Under the pieces are notes generated by a model. The model was not told the origin of the DNA and ran no database searches. It saw only the letters and a program-made list of their open reading frames with translations. This document shows positions 25,772 to 36,591 of a stretch of DNA of 64,000 nucleotides, one piece after another; the stretch's first letter is position 1, and each line of letters begins with the position of its first letter. The stretch comes from Ulota crispa (Eukaryota > Streptophyta > Bryopsida > Orthotrichales > Orthotrichaceae). Both the position numbers and the translations under genes were made by a program. Location of the stretch: NCBI GenBank assembly GCA_963920765.1, contig OY987242.1, positions 8,086,789 through 8,150,788 on the forward strand, in the 5' to 3' direction.

Positions 25772-26875
25772 TCCTGGAATTTTTATTTCTCTCATCAAGG
25801 CTTTGAGAAACACGTCCATACGGTAACACTTTCGAAAGGGCCCCTTTTTCTCCTCTTGACTTCTGACTTGTAGGTACTGGTTGTCCTTTTAAGGGGCAAC
25901 GCCAACCGAGTCCTGCCACCAAGAATGCGTGTCCTTCCTGGGTTGGTTCATGGGGTTTCAGTGAAGATTGTGCACTAGGCATCACAGGGAAACACTACGA
26001 TCTTTTCGGGAACAGAGAACATGACCAGAGAATCTGGGGTACCATGAGATCGCAGCACTTATGAGGTGCCCAAGTTTAAGGATTTGAAAGCAATACGCAA
26101 TTCAGACATAAAGATTCTGCAAGTGGCATTAAAACTTGCCTGTTTCGAATTCTCAGGACAAGTACATTGGAAACTTGTACCATTGCGAGAATAAGTATAC
26201 TAAGGTTTCAACGGCATGTAAATTGCGAAGAAAAAAATATTTCTTCAGGATCACATTGATCACGTTCTTCTCTTACTTATGTGACACGAATCTCATCTGT
26301 TAACCCCTAAATGCCCACGGCACCCAATTTGGGTGTTTCCAACACTGAAATTTGATGCCGTGGGCATTTAGGGGTTAAGTACGATTGTCACAGATTTAGG
26401 TTTTGAAAGGAAAAGGGTAGGATATGTACAGGTACATTGTGGTACAACTAGGTGGACTGGCATTTTTTCAGAACACTTACCATATTGCAAATACTACAAT
26501 TCATGTCAGAATGTCAACCAGAATTTGCAAGATTTTGATAAATGCTCATTAAAACCCATGTACTTGCCTGCCTTGTAAGCACAGACAATTCGTTGGGCAC
26601 ACATCAGGTAGTGCTAATGTAGGTTTCAAAACCAGTACTTTGTATCGGTACTACTGCAATATAAATCTCCATCATCGACCACTTCTGATATTTTCGAGAG
26701 CATAGAAGAGGTCGTAACCTTCAAAGCACATGGTAGGCTGGGGATCAAACGCTCCTCAAACCACAAAAACCAAGCTCTGAGCTTTCACATATGCTTGCTG
26801 AAGTAGTTTACTCAGTGTACATAAATCGCCCTGTCATTCCCGCCTTGCACATTTAGAATCCCAAGTTTCCGTGTT
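25772..26875. other. Spacer between the convergent DUF674 genes
   Basis: No coding frame is supported. It contains the 79-bp TTAA element at 26300-26378. The 3' untranslated ends of both DUF674 genes should lie here; poly(A) signals were not assigned. Confidence 0.5.
26300..26378. mobile_element. Minimal TTAA/CCC element, 79 bp, 23-bp perfect TIR
   Basis: It starts TTAACCCCTAAATGCCC and ends with the exact reverse complement; the perfect inverted match runs 23 bp from each end and leaves only a 33-bp middle. It is flanked by TTAA on both sides. A second, decayed element of this type starts at 47260. With so little interior it could only be moved by a transposase supplied elsewhere. Confidence 0.9.
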
Positions 26876-29231
26876 TTAATCCCGCCCGCCTTTCAATGGA
26901 GTTCCCGTGCGTGAGCATTCGCAGCAAGGTGTTTCAGCACACTGAGGAAAAAAAGCCTCCTTCTCAAAAACTGCACATTCAAGCAGAGTACATCATTGCC
27001 TTGCTGCATAACATTGGCAAATTATAATTCTTCGAGCAAATTGGCAACTATGCAGCAAAATTACTGACTGCAGAAAGGCTCAAGTAGCATAGTACCAACG
27101 GTTTTGACATCCGCACAATACTTGCCGAACACGTCATTTAACACATTTGTAGAAGTAAAGGACGATTTCAACAGCTGTAAGATCTGCAACGAATCGCAAC
27201 GACCAGCATCCACAAACAAGCACCATTGAGTACTTCTCGATCATGAAATACGGTGAAGGTGAAGCAAAGCGGCATAGATATATGCCAGAGTTACGAGTCA
27301 AGTTTGCAGTATATTCCAAAATATAAATTTTAGCTGAGATCATATTAAAGAGGTCTGAGTGTACCTCGGATTTAACAACTGACACCGGCATGGTGTCCAA
27401 GTTGCCAACTCGTTCACATCGAATAATTTTGAGTGTAATGAGAGCCTTGATCGCCTCGGAACTTGCATGAATATCAAGAGTGTTGGTGATCATATACTTG
27501 GTGCCTTCCCTCACATAGCCTTCTCCGATTGGGTTCTGCTTAACCCAACTTCACACGTCCAAGCGTCAAAGCCAGATTTAATTCCACAAGGCCTAAACCC
27601 AACTCGCAGACATGAAGGAAACGTGGGACTTAACCCGAGTGTCGAAATGACCAAGACTTGCTCCCGTCCATAGGAGTTAATACAAATCATTTAGGAAGCT
27701 TCAAGAAAGGTAACAAAAATACCACCAGAAAGAAGAAATCATGCCCATTGTTTTGGAAGTTGCTAGTATTGACCAGTAGCTGCCGCAATTAGTGGATTTT
27801 TGTTATTATTCTTCGGCACTTTGTAGTTAAAATGAATTATATACCATGGAAGGAGCGGGGCTCGTAGGCAATACGGGAAGCTTTAAGCTGAGACCCCTCG
27901 TCGGTAGGCGAACAACCACAGGGTCTGCAGGACCAGCTGCACTTTTAGCAGTAGACGGTCTAACAGTAGACCGCCGACTTTGAGCCCTCGAGGGAATCTT
28001 TTGCTTGACAACGCAACCATCCGAAGCACATGCTCGGCCACGCTGCGGTCGTGAACTGGTGCGACCTGACTCGTGATCATCTGGCTGTTCCTGCCCAAGT
28101 GGAGTTCTGTACATCCGTTAGCTTATGAAACAGTCGCTAATAAGGCTAATAAAACAATGCAACAACCCTGAACATAGCGTTTCTCAACCTAGCACATTCC
28201 ACAAGCACAAGCAAGCTCATAACGAAATCAGTCCAGGCTCTTTGCTCGCAGAAGAATTCATCAATAATGTGTACAACAGTCATCATACACTCTATGCAAA
28301 TATCCACACCAAGCAACTTATTTACTTAACCCCTGAAGGACCAAGATCTCATGGTTGTGAAGTGATCAAGTAGATTGTGACATGTACAAGATGGAGACGA
28401 GATTTTATATCACCAGAATCAGTGAAGAATGTTGCACGTGTCAATCAAAAAATGTGGGCAAAAGTCTTCATGTGACCTAATCAAAACTGCCAAAACAAAG
28501 TTTGAGGAGTTATTTAGGTATGGTAGGCTTTTCCAATTTCACTGCAAGGCCAGGTATGGCGTCAAATCCAGACATACCTGAGAGTTCGCATCACTATGCT
28601 CGTTAGCATCGGCCCCATGTCCACGCTCCACCATCTTCAACGGGACGTTCATTTTCTTTTTGTGTTTCGGGCACTTGGTATTGGGACTTGTGGTGTAGAA
28701 AGTGCAAGCATCTCCACAACTGTAATTATTTGGAAGCTCCGTGCTCACAGTCGACCGGCCAGAGGCAGAGGGCGTGACAGGGAGAGCCAGCAGTTTGCCA
28801 GCTCCAAAGGGAATGACTGGCTTGGGGTCCACCAAGCACTTCTTTTCAGAGCTCATCTCCTTGGAATCCAACCTTACGACACTGCCAAAAATGTTGGAAA
28901 GGGAGCTCATAGAAAAATGGTCACTGGATTCCTTCTTCTCCGTTTTGGGCCTTGGAGTACAGGGTTTACCAGGAAGCGGAGCTACTTTGCATTCTGGTCT
29001 GTGAATCATGGAGGCTTCCTCCAGGAGCTTGATTATGCAACCCATAGGCAGGGTCAGAAACCCTAACAGTGTGTCCACGAAATCTTTCCCTGCCTCCAAA
29101 CACAACACCTGCCTGGTCGCCTTGGAGAAGAGGAGGACAATGGGGATAGTCAAATCCACCTTCCGTGGAGGCAATCCGCAGTTGACACAAAGCTCCTCTT
29201 CCGCATCATCCGGTGGCTTCGAACCCGCCAT
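26876..29231 (-). CDS. DUF674-family protein B, about four exons
   Basis: Exons by eye on the minus strand: 29231-28578, 28090-27845, 27535-27365, 26941-26876, about 378 residues, all phase 0. Exon 1 is secure: CVNCGLPPRKVDLTIPI, QVLCLEAGKDFVDTLLGFLT, GCIIKLLEEAS, a SLSNIFGSV segment and KCPKHKKKM. Exon 3 is also family-typical (GYVREGTKYMITNTLDIHAS). Exon 2 is an Arg/Ser-rich insert not seen in A. The last exon is tentative: a good polypyrimidine-CAG acceptor exists at 26942, but its peptide lacks the LLRASLT segment seen in A, so the C-terminal half may be lost or decayed. Reading on past 27365 to a stop at 27134 is the alternative. Intron 1 holds a TTAA-type end at 28326. Confidence 0.75.
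28326..28360 (+). mobile_element. Single TTAA/CCC-type end in intron 1 of DUF674 B
   Basis: TTAACCCCTGAAGGACCAAG matches the family beta terminus. I could not find the partner end before the exon at 28578, so this is a solo end or a decayed element. Confidence 0.55.
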
Positions 29232-30511
29232 TGCTGCCAAACAATCGCTAGCTAGGATTCACGGACATGAACAACGAATTTTTGCCTCGTGGATCCAGAA
29301 TATTTTCAGCAACCACGATCAGGACAATTGCTAACACAATTCCGGCTATAGACATCTCGATTAAGCCAATTGTGAGAGCCGAGCATACTCCGCACACCAG
29401 AAACGAGATAGCTTGCATAGATAATGACAGAGTTTCTTCAGGTCTGTGAAAAACCTAATACAGATCTCAAACTCCCCAACCTCGAGATTTTACGGGCTTG
29501 CCACTGCCACATATTCGGAATTGGTTGCTATTTTGCACCAAGGTATGGATCTTTCGGTCTCTTAAACTAACGAAGGTGTTGCAATTAACTGCGCTCATAC
29601 CAGTAAAATACATCGCGCGGGAGCGATGATGACACTGCCCCATTAATTGAATGCGAGAGGAAAAAACACGCAACGGTTCCGGACATGCAGCAGATCCTGG
29701 CCTGCATGGTCAGAATTCAAGCTGTCAATGCCCTTCAAGATCTGGCGGATAACTTAGGTGGCTTGTAAATGAGAACGCAAGCGAGGTACAGGCTAAGTTA
29801 GGTCATGTGACCCGAAACAGGGCTGACAAGTGGAAGATGAACTACTCATATTAACAGTGTGCGGGGATTCCATCCGGTTTTTTTAGTACATGCACCGGCT
29901 ATTCCTTTTACACTTAAAACATTTTCAAAAGTTTAGTCGGTTTTTAGCCGATTTATTTAATTTTCAGTCGGTTTTTCCCTCATTTCATTCGGCTGACTTT
30001 CTATTGTTTTTCAGCTCTCCCCGTTCATTGCTTGTACAGTGTCAATCCCGGCACGAGTGCGTGCCAGCGTGCCGGCGCTTGACACGTCGTTAAGCTCAGC
30101 ACGCTTAAATTCCACGCGAATTCGATTCTCTGTGAGCACTATCGCGAGGTCAATTTTGCAGGAGTGTGCGTTGATTAACTGTGCGTGCACTGTTAAATTT
30201 TTTAATCGTGCAGTGCACGATTACGAATTTTTCCCGCTCTGTTAAACCACTTAGTTTGTATTGCGCGAATCCTTGCAGGGCTCAACGGAACTACAGGACT
30301 GCACCAAACTAATGAGGGGGATTGTCGACGGCCAGGAATGGCAACTATGACACAAAACTTCATGCGAATCGTCTCAACTGAATTCCCATGAGTCGTTTAG
30401 TAACCGGATTCCGGCGTCACCCACATAAGGCATGGGAATGTCCGCTGGTTTATTTTTCATCCATGAAACATTTCATATAAAGCTTCCGAGGAATAGGGGG
30501 TGGGTGGTAAA
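29232..30511. other. Spacer with dispersed repeat at 29865-30040
   Basis: Upstream flank of DUF674 B. The block at about 29865-30040 is the plus-strand copy of the repeat at 9515-9705. 30040-30260 is more GC-rich (GTGCGTGCCAGCGTGCCGGC) but shows no family. No gene supported. Confidence 0.5.
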
Positions 30512-30545
30512 GTAGGAGCACCCGTTACCGGTACCAACATTATAT

Positions 30546-30779
30546 TTAACCCTTAAACGACCAAAAGGCTCTTTGTGACTAGTACAATATGGGGTATTCT
30601 TCTTGTATTTAGAATGGATCCACACCTTTATTACATTTGAAACCAACAAAGAAGTTGGAGAATAGATCAATGCAGTTCTAGTGAGTTACTTGAGATCCCA
30701 AATTAAAATTTCTTATCAATAGCAAATGACAATTATACGTCAGTATATATACGGTTCCCTACGGTCGTTTAAGGGTTAA
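30546..30779 (+). mobile_element. TTAA/CCC element, family gamma, copy 1, 234 bp
   Basis: The ends are TTAACCCTTAAACGACC and its exact reverse complement, a 17-bp perfect TIR including TTAA. The interior (ATGGATCCACACCT, TGAGATCCCAAATTAAAATT) matches 55571-55797 in the same orientation and 59935-60167 in reverse. Confidence 0.9.
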
Positions 30780-31103
30780 GGTAGGGGGTTCTAAAACGGA
30801 ACATTTAAGGGTTGAAACTAAATTTTGGGGGGTGAAACTCTTTGAAATATTTATTAGTAAACTTTTCTTGAAAGACAAGAGAAATTGGCATCTAACCCAA
30901 GTTGTTTCATATTTTTTAGAATTTTGTGGAATTAGTTATGAAATTTTAAAGTGGAAAGGTCATAGGTGCTCTAAAGTGGTGCACCTCCTCAAATGTACAT
31001 CACCTGTACATTATTGAAGGGCTATAAAAACAACATGTACAAATTGACTATATTTGAGAAGTGCACTATTTTAGAGCAATGCACCATTTTTGAACCTCCT
31101 AAC
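30780..31103 (-). mobile_element. GGTAG-type TIR element, copy 3
   Basis: It is flanked directly by TTAA on both sides (30776-30779, 31104-31107). The ends are GGTAGGGGGTTCTAAAACGG and an inverted GAACCTCCTAAC. The interior is the reverse complement of 11712-12045 and 14256-14584. Both flanking TTAAs are shared with neighbouring elements. Confidence 0.85.
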
Positions 31104-31493
31104 TTAACCCTTAAACGTCCAGTGGGTGGCCATGGCCTCCCCACACTGTAGCTTCGATAGTGTTTATATTGTACCTTCAACAATGTTTTGATTGATGTGC
31201 ACCAATAGTATTGCTTCTAAAAGTTTCAAAAATCAATAGTGTATGCCGACCTCATGAAAATTGCAATAAGGGTAGCTTGGGACCTAGCATTGTGATTTTG
31301 AATTTTCTCACAATTTGGGTTACCTAAAATATGAGTATATATGATAAGAGTATTATTTACCTTCTATGGTGGATCATGTGTTTACAATCACTTTGGAAAA
31401 AAAAACAAATGAAAAACAACTTTTTTCTGTTGTACATAATGCTTTTTTAGGGCCAGAGGACGAAAAATGTCCTCATGGGTGTTTAGGGGTTAA
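31104..31493 (+). mobile_element. TTAA/CCC element, family delta, copy 1, 390 bp
   Basis: It begins TTAACCCTTAAACGTCC and ends GTGTTTAGGGGTTAA. The interior matches 62185-62553 in reverse orientation (GTGCACCAATAGTATT, CTTGGGACC, GGATCATGTGTTT). Just inside the right end is the hairpin GAGGACG-N5-TGTCCTC at 31456-31474. Confidence 0.9.
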
Positions 31494-31755
31494 TGGCATC
31501 ACTCTCTACACAAGGTAGTTATTCTAAAACTTAAATCTATGTGCACCATAGGTAGTTTATTGGTGTTGACTAAAATGATAAGCTATCTATGGTGTACTTA
31601 GATTTAAGTTCTAAAATGAATAACCTATGTAAAGAGTGACACCATTAGGTACAATTTGATAATGGATACTCCTACCTTACAGTGTGCTGCTAAATCTATC
31701 TTTCCATCCGCTCTTATCTATTTTTCCATGTGCACTTTTCAACTAGAAAAAAAAT

Positions 31756-32076
31756 GGAAAAATTTCTTGGATACTTCCAAAAATTTGCAATGTTTACACA
31801 TGTATCCTTTCTTTTTCAAAATTACACAAACATCCTTGGACCAAAAAATTTAGGCAGTTTATTTGTTCTGCTTGAACTTTCTTCATGACCAATGTTGAAG
31901 AAGGGAATGTAATGAAACAAAAAAGAAGCAAAGTGCACACAAAGAAAAAAGGGAAGTGATATGCACAACAAAACAAACATCTGAAATTTTGGTCCAAAGA
32001 TATTTGTGTAATTTTAAAAAAGCACGGTTGTCTATGTAAATATTGCAAACTTTAGGGGTACCCATGAAATTTTCCC
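31756..32076. mobile_element. Mutator-like foldback MITE, family M1, copy 1
   Basis: Arms start GGAAAAATTTCTTGGATAC and end GGGTACCCATGAAATTTTCC, with long inverted repeats. It matches 49166-49486 and 52101-52399 (CACAAACATCCTTGGACC). The 9-bp flanks here are A-rich and only approximately duplicated. Confidence 0.75.
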
Positions 32077-33728
32077 AAAAAATAAATAATTTATTCACAA
32101 TCCTTGCTTTTGTGTTTTTTTTCTTGTTTTCTCTAAGAAGCGACTTGCACTTTTGCACACCTTGGTGTACAAAACCTTTTTTGGACTTGTCATGAAGAAA
32201 TTCAATTTCCCGTGAGAAAAATTGATGATTTTGCAGTGCCCAATATCTCAAAAATGTCTTGTTTTACTTGACGTTTGAAACCCCCGAATAATAAGAACAA
32301 ACATTTATGCTACAAGAGGTTGTGTCCTTATGACATTGTCGTGCTTTTTGAATAAGGTAAGTACTCAAACTTCCTCAAGGTGGCTTCTTTCATGGCTAAA
32401 CCTCTTCCCTTGCGGTCCTAAGCGAGTAAGAACATGCTAAACTTGTTATTTAATGGAGATCCAAACAAAAATCAATTTGCAATCAACAAAAGTAACAAGC
32501 AAATTTTCTTATGTGATTGCTACAAACATGTCAATTGATATATTTGATCAAGGACTGGTTCTAATATTCTTGAATTTCTATGGCTACTAGTATTGGAAGT
32601 TGAGAAGACTTGGTAAACTAAGTAGAATTAACTCATACTTTGTGATGAGCTGGCGCTTGAGTATTTGATCTCGGTGGTGGCTTTCAATTACTACCTAACC
32701 ATTTGTCTCTTTTATTCATCTGTACCTCTAGTTCCGGCACTTTACATCTTTTAGTTCTGGCATTTTCATGCATGGAAGTGGAAGTTCAATTCTAGTTCCT
32801 CTAGCTGTAGACTGCAGTTTATGCTAATCTTAGCCTCGGCGTATCATACTAAGACCATAGCGCACATGCGTAGCTCTTCATCAAATTCATCTCCATAATT
32901 TATTATCATGTGCTCTCAAAGCTTACTCCCTCACATACTTTGTTGTTTACTCAATAATTGAGTTTTGTACAAAATCACACTCATAACTACAAGCCCAACT
33001 GATACTAAGCAAGTAGGATTCAATCAACATAATTAACTACTATTGATACTTGATCTTGACACAACCACAAGGTAATGCACAATCAAGAGTAAATATCACA
33101 TGCCAAAAGGCTAGGAAAAGAATGCTTCCTCTTTGGGATTAGCCTCTTTATAATTATAACCAAGGTTTAGGTTGGTTGTCTTGCTTGTGACCTAAATCCT
33201 AATTTGTAAGCTACACAAAAATTACTATGTATCTTATTCTTTAGTTGCTATTGAATGGACTAATGTATCACTAAAAATTTAACAAAACTTGTAAATAATA
33301 TAAAAAACATATAGCATTTATAGTGTATCAAGTTAATTTTCTTACAACAATTTGGTTGTAGTATTATTGTACGTAAATTTTAGGTTTTGGCTATAGAAAT
33401 ACAAATTGAACGTAGTGTGCTAAAGTTTATACTTAGATACTTCAAGAGCCTCTCTCCTAGGATTTTATGGTATAGTTTTGATTTGAATGACTCTTCTACC
33501 AATTTAATTTGCTACCTTGACTTTATTCCGTATTTTCTTAGAACATAATTCTCAATAAATGATGTAATTGTAACATTGTTTTATCATTTAAAAATTCAAT
33601 TTAAATAGATACATTTAGAGCTTTAATAATATAAACAATAATTTGGTTTTCTTATAGGGCTTCTTGAATTCTTTACTGACAAAATTATTTTCAGCATCTT
33701 GTAACAAAATAGAATGTGATAGAGAAAG
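32077..33728. other. AT-rich spacer, no gene seen
   Basis: No open frame above 60 codons in the central part, no recognised repeat partner and no RNA gene found. Confidence 0.55.
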
Positions 33729-34963
33729 TTAACCCTCAAGGACCCTGAGGACAAACTGTGTCCTCGACCAATTTTTGAAGTTAAATAAAACCTTACCAAA
33801 TTACTACTCCCTTTGTTTCTGAAAGAAACCCGTATTTGAGAATTTGGGAGGAATTAAGGAATATTAACAACAAATTGTAATTGGAAGTTATTGGATAATA
33901 GGCTTAAACCATTCCAAACCTAATTTTAGTTTTTTCTAGAATTAAAGCTTTTTAAAAAGGAGAGAAAATTAGTACCAAAGTTTTGAAATTTTAAGTGTTT
34001 TGTTTTTGTCACAAATGGTTAGAAAAATGTATGATATGAAGTGTGTCAACGCAATTGTAAGTAAAGAACAAGTTAGCCTAGTTGCCCAAATAGTCCCATC
34101 TATAAAAACCAAATCATTTTATTGATATTATTGATGATTCTAGCTTAATGGTAGGCAAAATTTGCAAACAAAAATCACTAAATCAAGTTTGTAATATTAA
34201 CATTAGCAATCAATGAGCATAAAAAGCCCAAAAAATATTACCAAACATATTAAGTAGTTAATTTCATTTTAGAGATAAGTGTAGGGTATTAAAAAAAAAA
34301 ATCAACTCAAGAGACAAACATGAGTTTCTTGTTGAAACAAAAAAAAGCATGAATTCGGGTTTCTTTCAAAAATAGAGGGAGTATTTTTAGTAGTTTATAT
34401 TTTTGAAAAATCCTTTTTGAAGTTTAGTTTTAGCTTCAACAATCTGATTTTGCAAATGACTGATTATGGTTTTTCTATTCAAGATTTTGTGCACATGTGT
34501 TCATTGCAATCTTGACTTTACGTAATGTTGAGGGCTCTTGGGAATGAGCCTCAAATAGACTAGATGTTTTGAGGAAAAACCACATTAGAAATCCATATAA
34601 AAAAATTGCAGAGTAGATTTTGAGAAGTCATAAATTAATTGAAGTTATGCATGTCAAGCCCTTTAACCTCATATTTTTTTGGTGACCAACTTTTTAAATT
34701 TGGCATGTGAAAAGAAGATTGAAAGATTTCAAATCACTTTCACAATTTGAACACCCTCATGATCAAACTAACTATAATCTTTCAATCTATAAGAGATATT
34801 GTTGAGTTTTCTTTTCTAATGTGATTTCTAGCATGTATAGTTTGATTTTATATGGTTACAATTCAAAAAGAAATGATATAGCTTATCAAAATGTTGGCTT
34901 TTTGTTCAAATTAGAGCAAATTCCTAAAAGCTCATGAAATTCCAAGGGTCCTTTAGGGGTTAA
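33729..34963 (-). mobile_element. TTAA/CCC element, family epsilon, containing a Stowaway MITE
   Basis: It starts TTAACCCTCAAGGACC and ends GGGTCCTTTAGGGGTTAA. Both outer parts are the reverse complement of 50413-51074. The hairpin GAGGACA-N5-TGTCCTC lies at 33747-33765, close to this end. Positions 33807-34381 are a separate MITE inserted later. Without it the element would be about 660 bp, equal to the other copy. Confidence 0.88.
33807..34381. mobile_element. Stowaway-like MITE (Tc1/mariner), 575 bp
   Basis: TIRs are CTCCCTTTGTTTCTGAAAG and its near complement ending ATAGAGGGAG, flanked by TA on both sides. CTCCCT termini with TA duplication define Stowaway. The homologous element at 50413-51074 carries ATTACTATTTTAGGTAG without the insert, giving the empty site. 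No transposase frame. Confidence 0.9.
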
Positions 34964-35055
34964 AGGAATTTCTCAAAAATAATTCCATTGCTTACGGTTT
35001 AATGTGAAAATAGAGGATGTGATCATTTGAGAAGGTGATATTAGAGAAGATAATA

Positions 35056-35231
35056 CAATAGTGCCTCTTTAAGATGAACCTTTATAAGAAAAAATGCTTA
35101 GCGAAGATGAAGAAAATGATTGTCCGTAATAATTGGAGAATTACAAAAAATGTGTTTGATTACAATGGATACTTTCTTTACATGAAATGAATATGCTGTC
35201 GGGATACCTTCATCTTATCGAGGCACTACTG
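35056..35231. mobile_element. Pogo-like MITE, 176 bp
   Basis: TIRs are CAATAGTGCCTCTTTAAG and, read inverted, CAGTAGTGCCTCGATAAG, flanked by TA. CAGT..CCTC.ATAA ends with TA duplication are typical of pogo/Tigger elements. A near-identical 21-bp motif (GAGAAGGTGATA...) occurs on both sides. Confidence 0.75.
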
Positions 35232-35358
35232 TAGTAGAGAAGGTGATACTAGAGAAGGTGGTATAAACGAGGGTAATGGCCAGAGCACGAAAAAGCAGAC
35301 GAAAAAGTAATCTATCTCGGCAGAGATCCTTTCCAGTCAAACGGCGTTTATAACGGAA

Positions 35359-35367
35359 TTAGGGTTT
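35359..35367 (-). promoter_or_regulatory. Telo-box upstream of RPF2
   Basis: TTAGGGTTT is the complement of the plant telo-box AAACCCTAA, 223 bp before the RPF2 start. Telo-boxes are known in promoters of plant ribosomal-protein and ribosome-biogenesis genes, which suits this gene. Confidence 0.6.
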
Positions 35368-35589
35368 GGAGCTCCTTAATCACTAAACCCTTGGCCTTCG
35401 ACCTCTTCGTGTGGACCTGCGTTTGTGTGTCTGGATCACCCCCTCTGTCTCCTTTGCTGTCCTGGGCGGGGATAATGTTATGTTCTGTGAGAGGTTGAAA
35501 AGAGGAGTGCAAGGACAGCTTCTTCTTTTTTTTTTTACGCACGCGCTTGTTTATTTAGAAGTCGGTTGCCTTCGGGCTTTGCAGCAACC

Positions 35590-36591
35590 ATGCTTCGTAT
35601 TGTGAAGCCTAAGAACAAGCGGGCGAAGCGGGAGCTGGAGAAGCGAGCTCCGAAGTTGGAGGAGAATTCGAAGAAGATATTGCTCTTGCACGGGACCAAG
35701 ACGACGGCGAACATCAAGCAAGTGTTATCCGATTTCTACCATCTGCGCAAGGCCGGGGGCAAAGCGATCAAGTACACGAAGAAGAACGATGCGATTCGGC
35801 CTTTCGAGGGCGGCGGTGAAACGTCCTTGGAGTTTCTCTCGCAGAAAACCGACTGCAGCTTGTTCGCATTCGGGTCTCATTCCAAGAAGCGGCCTAACAA
35901 TTTAGTGTTAGGGCGCATGTTCGACCACAAGGTGTTCGATATGATGGAAGTCGGAATCGAGAACTTTAAGTCGATCGAGACGCTCGGAGGAGGTAAGAAA
36001 GCCGCGCCGCAAGCTGGTTCGAAACCGTGCTTCGCTTTCGTAGGTGAAAAGTTTGAATCCGACCCTAAGTTCCGTCATTTCAAGGACCTGATAGTGGATT
36101 TCATGCGCGGGGAGGTTGTGGAGACGATCAATTTGCAAGGGTTGGACAAGGTCTTTATCTGCGTTGCGGTAGGAGAGAAGGTTGTATTCAAGCACTGTGC
36201 TGTTCGGTTTAAGAAGTCCGGGACCAAAGTCCCCCGGGTGGAGCTCATCGAAGCTGGTCCTTGTATGGACATGGTCTTGCGAAGGAACCGCGAGCCAAGC
36301 TCTGATCTGCGCAAGGAAGCCATGCGCCTTGCACCGAAGACTTCGAAGAAAAAGATTAAGAATGTCAGCACCGACTCCTTGGCTGGCAAAGTTGGCCGCA
36401 TGTACGTTCCGTCCCAGGAGGTCGGCGAGATGGCATTGACGAAGATGAAGGGTTTGAAGCGGGAACGCAGAGAAGCGGCCGCTGCCAAAGCTGTGGCGAA
36501 GCAAGACCAGAGCGAAACCGGTGCAGGCGATGTCACTATGGGCGAGGCTGAGGGCTCTCCCAACAAAAAACTAAAGAGGAACGGCGTGTAG
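35590..36591 (+). CDS. RPF2: Ribosome production factor 2 (Brix domain), intronless
   Basis: A single open frame of 333 residues, the usual RPF2 length. The start MLRIVKPKNKRAKRELEKR is the conserved basic N-terminus; the Brix domain follows (KKILLLHGTKTT, FGSHSKKRPNNLVLGRMFD, VFDMMEVGIENF, INLQGLDKVFICVA, VELIEAGPCMDMVLRR). The C-terminus is Lys/Arg-rich and ends KKLKRNGV, a likely nucleolar signal. In yeast, Rpf2 with Rrs1 brings the 5S RNP into the pre-60S particle; the plant homologue is expected to do the same in the nucleolus. No intron interrupts the coding part. The GC content is far above the flanking AT-rich DNA. No sign of decay, and no poly(A) tail or target duplication obvious, so a retrocopy origin is not shown. 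Confidence 0.97.
   Translation: MLRIVKPKNKRAKRELEKRAPKLEENSKKILLLHGTKTTANIKQVLSDFYHLRKAGGKAIKYTKKNDAIRPFEGGGETSLEFLSQKTDCSLFAFGSHSKKRPNNLVLGRMFDHKVFDMMEVGIENFKSIETLGGGKKAAPQAGSKPCFAFVGEKFESDPKFRHFKDLIVDFMRGEVVETINLQGLDKVFICVAVGEKVVFKHCAVRFKKSGTKVPRVELIEAGPCMDMVLRRNREPSSDLRKEAMRLAPKTSKKKIKNVSTDSLAGKVGRMYVPSQEVGEMALTKMKGLKRERREAAAAKAVAKQDQSETGAGDVTMGEAEGSPNKKLKRNGV

Larger units (their letters stand above)
30512..31675 (+). mobile_element. MITE (GTAGGAGCAC ends) split by a 948-bp TTAA train
   Basis: The left fragment 30512-30545 and right fragment 31494-31675 together correspond to the intact 214-bp copy at 60513-60726 (GTAGGAGCAC..., GATAAGCTAT, ...GTACAAT). Everything between TTAA at 30546 and TTAA at 31490 is inserted. 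The intact copy reads CTAATGGC where this one has TTAATGGC. No coding capacity. Confidence 0.8.

Noticed and set aside
35908-36566. 198- and 163-codon antisense frames in RPF2
   Set aside because: Shadows of a conserved GC-rich coding frame.
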